Of a stretch of 23,717 nt of DNA, positions 1-6,417 are shown in pieces (positions within the stretch are counted from its first letter, which is position 1; every line of letters starts with the position of its first letter). The translations under genes and the position numbers were made by a program. The notes beneath the pieces are model-generated. The model saw only the letters and a list, made by a program, of their open reading frames with translations, ran no database searches and had not been told where the DNA came from. Origin of the DNA: a virus; the IMG/VR virus record IMGVR_UViG_3300002460_000162, positions 1 to 23,717 of that record. One strand, written 5' to 3'.

Positions 1-242
1 TTGCGGATCGCGTAGATGTGCATCGTGGATGCTCCGGTGAAGCTGTCGCGCTCGACAATGAGCAGCTTACCCTTGTGCCCGGCGGACATTCCGCACCGCA
101 CCGCGTCGTCGATATTCTCGAACGTCTCAGGATAGGGGCGCGGGCGGTTCGGCGCGCTGGGGTTCCAAGCGCTCGCCATCTCCGTGATGTTAAACGCCTC
201 GAAACTGTAGCGGCTAAGGGTTACAGGGCGGGCGGCGCTCAT
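1..242 (-). CDS. Hypothetical phage protein, partial (C-terminus outside window)
   Basis: The leftward reading frame starts at ATG 242 and stays open to base 1, so the C-terminus is missing. The first ~80 residues begin MSAARPVTLSRYSFEAFNIT. The start is well supported: it overlaps the stop of the upstream leftward gene as ATGA (239-242), and a GAGGG ribosome site lies 7 bases before it. No domain is recognised. Being the second gene after the distal operator pair, it is probably co-transcribed with the 239-619 gene and under repressor control. Function unknown. Confidence 0.65.
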   Translation of the reverse strand, partial: MSAARPVTLSRYSFEAFNITEMASAWNPSAPNRPRPYPETFENIDDAVRCGMSAGHKGKLLIVERDSFTGASTMHIYAIR

Positions 243-619
243 GCCGCAGCCCTCGCGCGGTCAGCCCCGGCGATCTGCGCAGCGACGCGCGCCACATCGT
301 CGCGGTAATAGCATGTCGAACCGCCGACATCCCGGCCAGTCGCGGCGTCGATTGCCATCGTGACGGTGACGGACAGGCCAACATCATCCGCGAGGCGTGT
401 GCGCTCATCGCGGGTCAGCTCGCACTCATCGAGGATCGGCGTCACGGCGGCGCAATGAATCCGACCCAGCCGGATCACGCGGGCGTCTCTGCTGTCGTAG
501 CCCGTCCACTCATCGACAGTCTGGGTATAGCGATCGAAGTGCCGAACCACGGCGGGGTGATTACGCGCCGCGTCGTCCAGAACTTGGAGCGCTTCAGGCC
601 TCAGATACCAGGGTTGCAC
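239..619 (-). CDS. Hypothetical phage protein (126 aa), GTG start
   Basis: Leftward gene of unknown function, rich in Asp and Arg. The frame also has an ATG at 658, but that codon lies inside the palindrome 652-666 and has no ribosome site. The GTG at 619 has GGGAG (631-627) at 7-base spacing, so I prefer it. With that start the protein begins at VQPWYLRPEALQVLDD, and the two palindromes at 652-700 fall in the promoter region instead of in the gene. It overlaps the next leftward gene as ATGA. No signal peptide or membrane segment is seen. Confidence 0.65.
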   Translation of the reverse strand: MQPWYLRPEALQVLDDAARNHPAVVRHFDRYTQTVDEWTGYDSRDARVIRLGRIHCAAVTPILDECELTRDERTRLADDVGLSVTVTMAIDAATGRDVGGSTCYYRDDVARVAAQIAGADRARAAA

Positions 620-651
620 TTCGCGTCTCCCATCGGGTTGATGGGAGATTG

Positions 652-666
652 TTCGCATATTGCGAA
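652..666. promoter_or_regulatory. Putative repressor operator (distal pair, site 1)
   Basis: TTCGCATATTGCGAA is a perfect palindrome with 6-base arms (TTCGCA/TGCGAA) and a 3-base centre. The same arms and spacing occur at 686-700 and 1809-1823. It lies 33 bases upstream of the GTG start at 619, in the gap between two leftward genes. Inferred role: binding site of the repressor encoded at 1409-1738, controlling leftward transcription into 619-1. Confidence 0.7.
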
Positions 667-685
667 TGTTACGTCAACAAGGTAT

Positions 686-700
686 TTCGCATTTTGCGAA
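686..700. promoter_or_regulatory. Putative repressor operator (distal pair, site 2)
   Basis: TTCGCATTTTGCGAA has the same perfect 6-base arms and 3-base centre as 652-666. The two centres are 34 bases apart, about three helical turns, so dimers could bind on the same DNA face and cooperate. It lies in the 122-base gap between the stop at 742 and the start at 619 of two leftward genes. Confidence 0.7.
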
Positions 701-741
701 TATCATGCATCCGACACGTCAGCGGCCACGGAATTGCCTTT

Positions 742-957
742 TCACTGGCTATCTGGGAAGCAGCGACATTGCCTTCCGCGCTCAACGATACGACCAACTA
801 TGTAATCAACCTCATATCCATGAGGCCGTGAAGAGAATTGAGAAAGCAACACGTCAAGCTCCGTCTCCAAAACCTCGCAAAGGGAAGCAGCGGAAATCGT
901 AATTAGCACCGGCCTGTCACGCCCTTGGGTGGTATCAGAATCAGCGTGCTTTGTCAT
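742..957 (-). CDS. Small hypothetical protein (71 aa), lysogeny operon
   Basis: Leftward gene with ATG 957 and an AAGG-type ribosome site upstream (GGAAGG about 10 bases before). A longer in-frame ATG exists at 984 but lacks a ribosome site. The product starts MTKHADSDTTQ. It has a leucine-rich helical middle (around ETELDVLLSQF) and ends in a Cys-containing tail (RQCRCFPDSQ). No family is recognised. It is third in the leftward operon after the repressor and the lipoprotein, so it is probably expressed in the lysogen. No gene on the other strand looks more plausible here. Confidence 0.5.
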   Translation of the reverse strand: MTKHADSDTTQGRDRPVLITISAASLCEVLETELDVLLSQFSSRPHGYEVDYIVGRIVERGRQCRCFPDSQ

Positions 958-990
958 GTATATATCTGCCTTCCGATTCTGCAAATCGTC

Positions 991-1416
991 CTATGCGGTG
1001 CAGTGCTTCCAAAGTGCATCGAACCCAGCCTGATCGGAGATTTCCTCGATAAGCCGATCCGCTCGGCGGCATGGTTCTTCGCCAGACATGGCGCACAATC
1101 TTTCTGCGCTGATAATATCGGCTTCGTCCGACGACACAACAGGGTCAATCATCGCCGAACCTGATGATGGTTCAGCCACGAACCGATGGAACCCGGAATA
1201 CCCGCCAAGTCCGTTGCGCGCATTCACCTGACCGCACACCATCGCCAAACCATCATCAGGTTCGGCTACTTGAATATCCCGAAACATGGCGGATTGCGGG
1301 TCTTTCAACGTCGTGCGAACATCACTTTCCGCCTTTGACCTGAGGTTCGAGTCAGTGCCTGGTATGAATTGGCACGCCCCCAAAAACGGAATGAGAAACA
1401 CCACAATCCTACTCAT
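991..1416 (-). CDS. Phage-encoded lipoprotein in the repressor operon
   Basis: The 141-residue product has a lipoprotein signal: Ser-Arg, a hydrophobic stretch (residues 4-14) and the lipobox L-G-A-C, which makes Cys15 the lipidation site. Residue +2 is Gln, not Asp, which in enterobacteria would favour the outer membrane. The mature part contains four more Cys, so disulfides are possible. I chose ATG 1416 over ATG 1425 because GAAGG lies 9 bases before it and directly abuts the upstream ATG. It overlaps the end of the repressor gene by 8 bases, so the two are probably translated together in the lysogen. Inferred role: lysogenic conversion or superinfection exclusion. No specific family is recognised. 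Confidence 0.75.
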   Translation of the reverse strand: MSRIVVFLIPFLGACQFIPGTDSNLRSKAESDVRTTLKDPQSAMFRDIQVAEPDDGLAMVCGQVNARNGLGGYSGFHRFVAEPSSGSAMIDPVVSSDEADIISAERLCAMSGEEPCRRADRLIEEISDQAGFDALWKHCTA

Positions 1417-1738
1417 AAGTCCCATCCTTCGGCACTATGACCTGAGCCATTTTGACGAGCTGGCGACGTTGCTCGTCATTCGCGCTAAGCCATATCTCAA
1501 CTATGTCGGATGGCAAAGTGTAGGGATTGTGGTCGAGAAGGTGGCCCGGAGTTGTGCGGAGCTCCGGAGCAAGGCGCCGTAACCATTTTGCTGACAGCGC
1601 GCGGTTGCTGTTCACCAGATCGCTGACCATGCCGGGTGTGATGTTGAGCTTTCTTGCGAGGTCTGCGCCCTTCACTCCCTGAAAACGCATCCAGTCGCCG
1701 AGGTAATTAGGGCCGCCGTTTTTGTCGGAATCATGCAT
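1409..1738 (-). CDS. XRE-family phage repressor (CI-like, short)
   Basis: This 109-residue protein has a helix-turn-helix at about residues 23-50 (GADLARKLNITPGMVSDLVN). It is divergently placed against a small Cro-like gene with operator palindromes between them, the classic layout of a temperate switch. It ends in a short helical tail (residues 77-102) and has no S24/LexA-type peptidase domain, so RecA-stimulated self-cleavage is not expected. ATG 1738 is chosen because the longer frame upstream (to 1885) runs through the operators and reads as non-coding. A GGGGA lies only 2 bases before the ATG, so its ribosome site is poor. It overlaps the lipoprotein gene downstream. Confidence 0.8.
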   Translation of the reverse strand: MHDSDKNGGPNYLGDWMRFQGVKGADLARKLNITPGMVSDLVNSNRALSAKWLRRLAPELRTTPGHLLDHNPYTLPSDIVEIWLSANDEQRRQLVKMAQVIVPKDGTYE

Positions 1739-1739
1739 G

Positions 1740-1754
1740 TCCCCATTTTGCGAA
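1740..1754. promoter_or_regulatory. Degenerate repressor operator
   Basis: TCCCCATTTTGCGAA matches the palindrome at 686-700 at 13 of 15 positions, with a perfect right arm and two mismatches in the left arm. It sits directly upstream of the repressor start (1738), where binding could give autoregulation. A weaker half-site with a perfect TGCGAA arm ends at 1788. Confidence 0.45.
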
Positions 1755-1797
1755 AGCGGGAAATGTATGTCGTTACCACTTTTGCGAATTTTGGCGC

Positions 1798-1826
1798 TTG
1801 CTACAACGTTCGCAATTTGCGAATAT
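1798..1826 (+). promoter_or_regulatory. Candidate rightward early promoter
   Basis: TTGCTA (1798-1803) and GAATAT (1821-1826) are separated by 17 bases and could act as -35 and -10 elements. Both are weak matches to a sigma70 promoter. Transcription would begin at or next to the ATG at 1833, which fits the absence of a ribosome site there. The perfect operator 1809-1823 fills the spacer, so bound repressor would block RNA polymerase. Confidence 0.3.
1809..1823. promoter_or_regulatory. Putative repressor operator (early promoter)
   Basis: TTCGCAATTTGCGAA is the best of the three palindromes, with perfect 7-base arms and a single central base. It lies between the divergent repressor gene (start 1738) and the Cro-like gene (start 1833). 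Confidence 0.75.
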
Positions 1827-1832
1827 GACGCC

Positions 1833-2057
1833 ATGCTGAAACCTGAACGCCCCACTGATCTCGCTTTGCTGGCCGGCATAAGCATTTCTTACGCAAGCGA
1901 AATCTTGGGAGGCACGCGCAAACCATCGCGGCCGCTTGCCATCCACATATTCCAGAAAACAGGATGGCGGCACGACAGTATTACCGATCTCACCGATGAG
2001 CAGATCGACCTGCTGTCGCAAATCGAGCCATATCCATCCTCGGAGGCCGCCGCATGA
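1833..2057 (+). CDS. Cro-like small DNA-binding protein
   Basis: This 74-residue protein is the first rightward gene, opposite the repressor. Residues ~9-35 read as a helix-turn-helix (LALLAGISISYASEILGGTRKPSRPLA is the region, with the core at ALLAGISISYASEIL). Such short proteins in this position usually act as Cro, repressing the repressor promoter to commit to lytic growth. ATG 1833 has no ribosome site and sits just after the operator and candidate -10, so the mRNA may be leaderless. It overlaps the next gene as ATGA (2054-2057). A longer frame back to 1722 crosses the operators and is rejected. Confidence 0.7.
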   Translation: MLKPERPTDLALLAGISISYASEILGGTRKPSRPLAIHIFQKTGWRHDSITDLTDEQIDLLSQIEPYPSSEAAA

Positions 2058-2338
2058 TCTGGCGGGTGGGGGATGTCGCTGTTTGTGTTGCGACAGGCGA
2101 ATGGGTTGCCTTCAGGCGCCTCCTGATCTTCCGCATTCGCCGACACGGACCAGCCTATCGCCAGACCCTGCGCGTCGTCAAGGCAATTACCGACGCCAGC
2201 GGAACATGGCTCTACTTTCCGCAATGGCAGACGTGGTTCAACGCACGATGCTTTCGCCCGGTTCAGCCCGCCGAGCAGCCTTTTGCGCAGGCAATGCGCG
2301 ATCTCAAATCCCCCATTCATGGAGAGCCTTGTGTCTGA
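2054..2338 (+). CDS. Small phage protein, possible SH3-like fold (94 aa)
   Basis: The start overlaps the preceding stop as ATGA. The N-terminus (MIWRVGDVAVCVATGEW) followed by a Thr-Leu-Arg-Val-Val strand and an aromatic segment (WLYFPQWQTWFNARCFRPV) resembles small phage proteins with a 'VGD..VCV ... G..Y.V' beginning that probably form an SH3-like barrel. That likeness is from memory of the pattern only. It belongs to the early rightward chain between two DNA-binding proteins. Function unknown. Confidence 0.65.
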   Translation: MIWRVGDVAVCVATGEWVAFRRLLIFRIRRHGPAYRQTLRVVKAITDASGTWLYFPQWQTWFNARCFRPVQPAEQPFAQAMRDLKSPIHGEPCV

Positions 2339-2804
2339 TTTTTCCGGCAATGTCTTGCGCGTCAATTCGGTCGAGGAACAAACAGCTTACCGGTCGGCGA
2401 TTGCGCGCATCATCACCAATATCATGCGCGATCACGATCAGACGATGGTCGAAATCGCCGAGAAAATAGACATTTCGGTCGGCACGATCTCCAATGCCGC
2501 GAACAAGAAAACCGATTTGCAGGCGGTCTATCTCAAGCGCCTCGCCGAACATTACGGCCCGGCGACGCTCGACCCTTATGCGGCGCTATGCGGCGGGCGG
2601 GTTGTTCCGATCGATGCCGAAGATGTCGACGCGATGGTGCCGCTGGCGGCGTCGGTTCATCGGCTGGCGGTGGCGCAGGCGTCCGGAAGTGAGGGCGGCG
2701 CTGCGATCACGCATCGCGAACTTCTCGGCATGGTCCCTGATCTGCACGCGGCGCAGAGAGCCATCAGCAGCTTGCTTGCGCGGGCGGAAAGGGTGGCGGC
2801 GTGA
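2331..2804 (+). CDS. XRE-type helix-turn-helix regulator (157 aa), GTG start
   Basis: The N-terminal half contains a helix-turn-helix of the form MVEIAEKIDISVGTISNAAN, followed by helices that end near KRLAEHYG. A C-terminal helical part (from ~residue 90) ends in Arg/Ala-rich residues. I chose GTG 2331 because GGAGA lies 5 bases upstream and it overlaps the previous stop by 8 bases. The ATG at 2319 lacks such a site. It could be a CII-like activator of lysogeny or a regulator of the replication genes that follow; the sequence does not decide between these. Confidence 0.7.
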   Translation: MSDFSGNVLRVNSVEEQTAYRSAIARIITNIMRDHDQTMVEIAEKIDISVGTISNAANKKTDLQAVYLKRLAEHYGPATLDPYAALCGGRVVPIDAEDVDAMVPLAASVHRLAVAQASGSEGGAAITHRELLGMVPDLHAAQRAISSLLARAERVAA

Positions 2805-3241
2805 GGGATATTCTTCCCATGTCGGAACGCGCCCGGATTGTCATGGGCATGTTGAACGCCGCCGCAGAAAGAAACGACTTTTGCCCGAGCAATAGCCTGA
2901 TTGCTACCGCGATTGGCGCCGCGAGCATGTCGGCTGGTGCGAATATCATTTCGTTCCTCGAGATCAATGGAATGATCAAGGTTGAGCGCTCGCGCAAGAG
3001 CCGTGTGGTCACAATTCGCGAAACCGGGAAGCGAACGCGCGGATCGATTGCAAAAACTATCAACCCCGCTTGCCGCACGCCGTCGTCCGCATGGAACGCC
3101 AGACGCGACGCTATCCTGATGGAGGCTATCGCCAACGAACTGGATTTCGAGCAGGCGGCAAAACTGATCGGGTGCTGCCCAGAACAAGGGGCGGCGCGGT
3201 TCGATTATTTGCGCTCCACAATGGGGGCACAGGCGGCATGA
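2801..3241 (+). CDS. Winged-helix DNA-binding protein (146 aa)
   Basis: Residues ~8-68 look like a winged helix: SERARIVMGMLNAAAERN, then a recognition-helix region (SNSLIATAIGAASMSAGANII), then a wing (MIKVERSRKSRVVTI). The C-terminal part (~100-146) may contain a second helix-turn-helix (FEQAAKLIGCCPEQGAARFD). GTG 2801 overlaps the preceding stop as GTGA. ATG 2819 is an alternative start 6 codons later. It is probably an early regulator or a replication-associated DNA-binding protein. Confidence 0.65.
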   Translation: MRDILPMSERARIVMGMLNAAAERNDFCPSNSLIATAIGAASMSAGANIISFLEINGMIKVERSRKSRVVTIRETGKRTRGSIAKTINPACRTPSSAWNARRDAILMEAIANELDFEQAAKLIGCCPEQGAARFDYLRSTMGAQAA

Positions 3242-3570
3242 CCCTCCTCGACCACCTCGCCCGTTCGCAAGCAAGGCAAAACCGCTGGGCGCATCAGGAC
3301 CAGACCAACGATGCTATCCGGCGCATGATCCGCGCAGGCGCGACGATAGAGGATGTGCGCCGCCGCTTTCACGTTTCTCAGACCGGATACGAGCGGTTGA
3401 AGCAAAATCAGTATTTCTCCCCGGCGTCCGGCGGCGTCGATAACGAGGCGATGGGGTTGTGCTCGTCCCCGAGCCCGGTGGGAGCGCGGGGGTCATCCTT
3501 TCCCAGTTGTGACGGGCTCCCGCCCGAGCAACGACCGCGCCGAGAATCTTCTTCCGCCGGGAATTCATAA
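3238..3570 (+). CDS. Small HTH-containing phage protein (110 aa)
   Basis: The start overlaps the previous stop as ATGA (3238-3241). Residues ~27-60 resemble a homeodomain-like helix-turn-helix (IRRMIRAGATIEDVRRRFHV, then SQTGYERLKQ). The remainder is Ser/Pro/Gly-rich and looks disordered. It is the last of the small early genes before the replication module, 14 bases upstream of the helicase gene. Function unknown. Confidence 0.6.
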   Translation: MTLLDHLARSQARQNRWAHQDQTNDAIRRMIRAGATIEDVRRRFHVSQTGYERLKQNQYFSPASGGVDNEAMGLCSSPSPVGARGSSFPSCDGLPPEQRPRRESSSAGNS

Positions 3571-3584
3571 ACGAGGGGTGGGGG

Positions 3585-4985
3585 ATGATGGAGCTTCGGC
3601 CATATCAACAGACCTTGCTCGACGATGCCAGGCAGGCGTTTCGGCAAGGTCATCGCGCGGTGCTGTTGCAGATGCCGACCGGTGCCGGAAAGACGGTGAG
3701 CGGCTCCCATATGATAGGGGGTTCGTCGCGTCGCGGTAATGTCTGCTGGTGGCTGTCCCATCGCCGGGAACTGATCGCTCAGACTTCAAAAACATTCGCG
3801 GCCGTCGGCATCCCGCATGGCATCATCGCTGGCGGGCATTCAACCGACCCTCACAAGCTTGTCCAGATCGGATCGGTTCAAACCGTTGCGCGCCGTCTCG
3901 ACAAGTTGACACCGCCTGATCTCATCATCTTTGACGAGGTTCATCACCTTGGCGCTACCCAATGGGGGAAAATCTATGAGGCTTTCCCCGCCGCCAAGAT
4001 TGTCGGTCTGACCGCTACACCATGGCGGCTCGATGGCAAGGGGCTGGGCCGGTGGTTCGGGGCTATGGTCAATGGTCCCTGTGTTGCCGATCTGATCGAG
4101 GCTGGTGCGCTATCTCCCTATCGGCTGTTTGCTCCATCCGCGCCCGACCTTTCGGCGGTCGCAACGCAAGCGGGAGACTTCAAGAAAGATCAACTCGCCA
4201 GCGTCATGGACAGGCCATCGATCGTTGGCGATGCCGTTGGCCATTACCGCAGGCTCTGTTCAGGCAAGCGCGCGGTGGCCTTTGCCGTCAACATCGAGCA
4301 CAGCCGCCATATCGTCGACCAGTTCCGTTCGGCCGGGATCCCCGCCGAGCATGTCGACGGCACGATGGATACGGCATCGCGCGATGGAGCCATCCAGCGC
4401 TTCACCGCTGGCGAAACACTAATCCTGTCAAATTGTGAACTGTTCGGCGAGGGTTTCGACGTTCCCGCGATCGAGGCGGCAATATTGCTGCGCCCGACGA
4501 AATCGCTCAGCCTTCATTTGCAGCAGGTGGGCCGAGCATTGAGACCGGCGCCTGGGAAAGACGCCGCGATCATTCTTGACCATGCCGGTAACAGCCTGAT
4601 CCACGGCCTGCCCGACGATGAGCGCGAATGGAGCCTTGATGACCGCGAAAAGCGCAAGGCCGGCGAGCGCGGCGAGGTAACGATCAAATCCTGTCCGGAA
4701 TGCTTCGCGGTGCATCGTCCATCGCCGTCCTGCCCTCATTGTGGATATGTTTATGTCGCGGCCTCGCGCGAGGTCGAGGTGGTCGATGGGACGCTGGAGG
4801 AGGTGGACCCTGCCGTGCTTCGCGCTGCGCGCAAACAGGAAGAACGGGCCGCTCAAACGATTGATGACCTGATTCGCATAGGACAGGAGCGCGGGTATAA
4901 AAATCCGGCTGGATGGGCCAGAAATTACTTTGCCGCGCGCCAAGGTGCCAGACAGCGCTACCAGCCAGATCGGCGGTGGGCATGA
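3585..4985 (+). CDS. SF2 DEAD/DEAH-box helicase with C-terminal zinc ribbon
   Basis: This 466-residue helicase has the SF2 motifs in order: Q-like start (LRPYQQTLLDDAR), Walker A PTGAGKT (31-37), DEVH (117-120), TATP (143-146), a motif V region (LFGEGFDVP) and motif VI (QQVGRALRPAPGK). After the helicase core, four Cys (370, 373, 383, 386) form a CxxC-x9-CxxC zinc ribbon. ATG 3585 has GAGGGG 6 bases upstream; ATG 3588 is a close alternative. Expected role: ATP-driven DNA unwinding or remodelling in phage replication or recombination. It is translationally coupled to the next helicase by an ATGA overlap. Confidence 0.9.
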   Translation: MMELRPYQQTLLDDARQAFRQGHRAVLLQMPTGAGKTVSGSHMIGGSSRRGNVCWWLSHRRELIAQTSKTFAAVGIPHGIIAGGHSTDPHKLVQIGSVQTVARRLDKLTPPDLIIFDEVHHLGATQWGKIYEAFPAAKIVGLTATPWRLDGKGLGRWFGAMVNGPCVADLIEAGALSPYRLFAPSAPDLSAVATQAGDFKKDQLASVMDRPSIVGDAVGHYRRLCSGKRAVAFAVNIEHSRHIVDQFRSAGIPAEHVDGTMDTASRDGAIQRFTAGETLILSNCELFGEGFDVPAIEAAILLRPTKSLSLHLQQVGRALRPAPGKDAAIILDHAGNSLIHGLPDDEREWSLDDREKRKAGERGEVTIKSCPECFAVHRPSPSCPHCGYVYVAASREVEVVDGTLEEVDPAVLRAARKQEERAAQTIDDLIRIGQERGYKNPAGWARNYFAARQGARQRYQPDRRWA

Positions 4986-6097
4986 GTTGGTCCCCTCAAC
5001 AGGAGCGCGCCATCAGCGATGTTGCGACATGGTTGAAAGACCCGCACGGAAAGCAGGTATTCCGCCTTTTTGGTTATGCAGGAACCGGTAAGACAACTCT
5101 GGCAAAAGAACTGGCCAAGACAGTGAAGGGCAAGGTTCTGTACGCCACATTCACCGGCAAAGCGTCACTTGTATTGCGCAGTAAGGGCTGCGACGAAGCG
5201 TCAACGATTCATTCGCTGATCTACAAGGTCGAGATAGACGAGAAGACTGGCGAGGCGTTATTTTCGATCAATCACGATAGCGATCTTGCCGCCGCCGCAC
5301 TCCTCATCATCGATGAAGTTTCGATGGTCGGTGAGGCGTTGGCGAAAGACCTTCTCAGCTTCGGGAAGCGCATCCTGGTGCTTGGTGATCCCGCTCAGCT
5401 CCCGCCTGTGAAGGACGAAGGGTTTTTCATCAACGCTGCGCCCGATGTCATGCTGACGGAGGTCCATCGCCAAGCGCAAGATAATCCGATCGTCCGCATG
5501 AGCATGGATATTCGGGAAGGTAATCGCCTGCGCGCTGGCACATATGGTGAAAGCCTTATTGTCGATCGGGGGGACATAGACCGGGACGAACTGGCCCAAC
5601 TGGTTTTGTCTGCTGACCAGTGTCTTTGCGGCCTCAACCGAACGCGCGTCACTTATAATCAGCGCATTCGGGCACTGAAAAATCTTTCCGGTAGCGCGCA
5701 GCCTTGGCACCCCGCCATCGGCGACCGTGTGATCTGCCTGAGAAACGACCGGCAGAAGCATATTTTCAACGGCTCACTATGGGATGTCGATGAGGTCGCC
5801 GACAAAATGGGTCGGCTCGATATGATCGTCGAAAGCATGGATGAGGATCGTTCGCCCGTCGAGGTGAGCGTCCACGAGGAATTTTTCAACGGGACTGAAA
5901 GCTGCCTTAAATGGTGGGAGAAGCGGGGGACGCAGGAGTTCGCATTCGGCTGGGCGATCACCTGTCATAAGAGTCAGGGATCACAGTGGGATAACGTCAT
6001 TGTGTTCGACGAAAGCCGCGCATTTCGGGAGGCTCAACGCAACTGGCTATACACCGCCGTCACGCGCGCCGCCGAGAAGGTCACGGTGATCATATGA
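4982..6097 (+). CDS. RecD-like SF1B DNA helicase
   Basis: The 371-residue protein has Walker A GYAGTGKTT (31-39), a Walker B/motif II region with DEVS (111-114), motif III GDPAQLPPV (135-143) and, near the C-terminus, the UvrD_C_2/RecD-type segments AITCHKSQGSQW and WLYTAVTRA. This is the Dda/RecD2-like 5'-3' helicase group. It is compact and lacks the N-terminal extension of RecD2. The start overlaps the SF2 helicase stop as ATGA. Having two different helicases back to back suggests a phage-specific replication or recombination complex. Confidence 0.9.
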   Translation: MSWSPQQERAISDVATWLKDPHGKQVFRLFGYAGTGKTTLAKELAKTVKGKVLYATFTGKASLVLRSKGCDEASTIHSLIYKVEIDEKTGEALFSINHDSDLAAAALLIIDEVSMVGEALAKDLLSFGKRILVLGDPAQLPPVKDEGFFINAAPDVMLTEVHRQAQDNPIVRMSMDIREGNRLRAGTYGESLIVDRGDIDRDELAQLVLSADQCLCGLNRTRVTYNQRIRALKNLSGSAQPWHPAIGDRVICLRNDRQKHIFNGSLWDVDEVADKMGRLDMIVESMDEDRSPVEVSVHEEFFNGTESCLKWWEKRGTQEFAFGWAITCHKSQGSQWDNVIVFDESRAFREAQRNWLYTAVTRAAEKVTVII

Positions 6098-6417
6098 GCG
6101 CAAAACACGACGATCTGGTCAACTTGATCCGCCTCTACCTCTCCGAAATCGGGGCGGTGTCTGTTTCAGTCGACACCCCCGGCTTGCTTTATACCCGCGA
6201 CGGTCGGCCAGCGAAGTTCGGCACGAAAGGCGCGCTCGACATTGCAGCGACATTCAAAGGCCGAGCCATCTGGATTGACGCCAAGACCGGTAAAGATCGC
6301 CTCAAACCGGCGCAGGTCAAATTTGCCGTCGCGCAGGAACGGGCGGGGGGAATAGCCTTCGCGGCATGGTCGGTCGACGACGTCAGGGCGCGCCTTGCTG
6401 CGGAGGGCCTGCTGTGA
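6094..6417 (+). CDS. VRR-NUC domain nuclease
   Basis: This 107-residue single-domain protein fits the VRR-NUC branch of the PD-(D/E)XK nucleases. Visible features are the G-x-x-D position (KGALDIAATFKG), the strand with Asp and Lys (AIWIDAKTGKDRLKPAQ) and the typical Q-x-x-F helix after it (AQVKFAVAQERAGG). Phage VRR-NUC proteins are stand-alone nucleases that often cut branched or flap DNA and are usually encoded beside helicases, as here. ATGA overlaps link it to the upstream helicase, and a GTGA overlap links it to the downstream gene. Confidence 0.85.
   Translation: MSAKHDDLVNLIRLYLSEIGAVSVSVDTPGLLYTRDGRPAKFGTKGALDIAATFKGRAIWIDAKTGKDRLKPAQVKFAVAQERAGGIAFAAWSVDDVRARLAAEGLL

Noticed and set aside
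397-902. Rightward frames across the leftward lysogeny genes
   Set aside because: They lack ribosome sites, run through the operator palindromes, and their products are Arg/Ser-rich shadow sequence.
1739-1885. Longer N-terminus of the repressor (start 1885)
   Set aside because: It would cross the operators and the Cro-like start. The domain is complete from ATG 1738.
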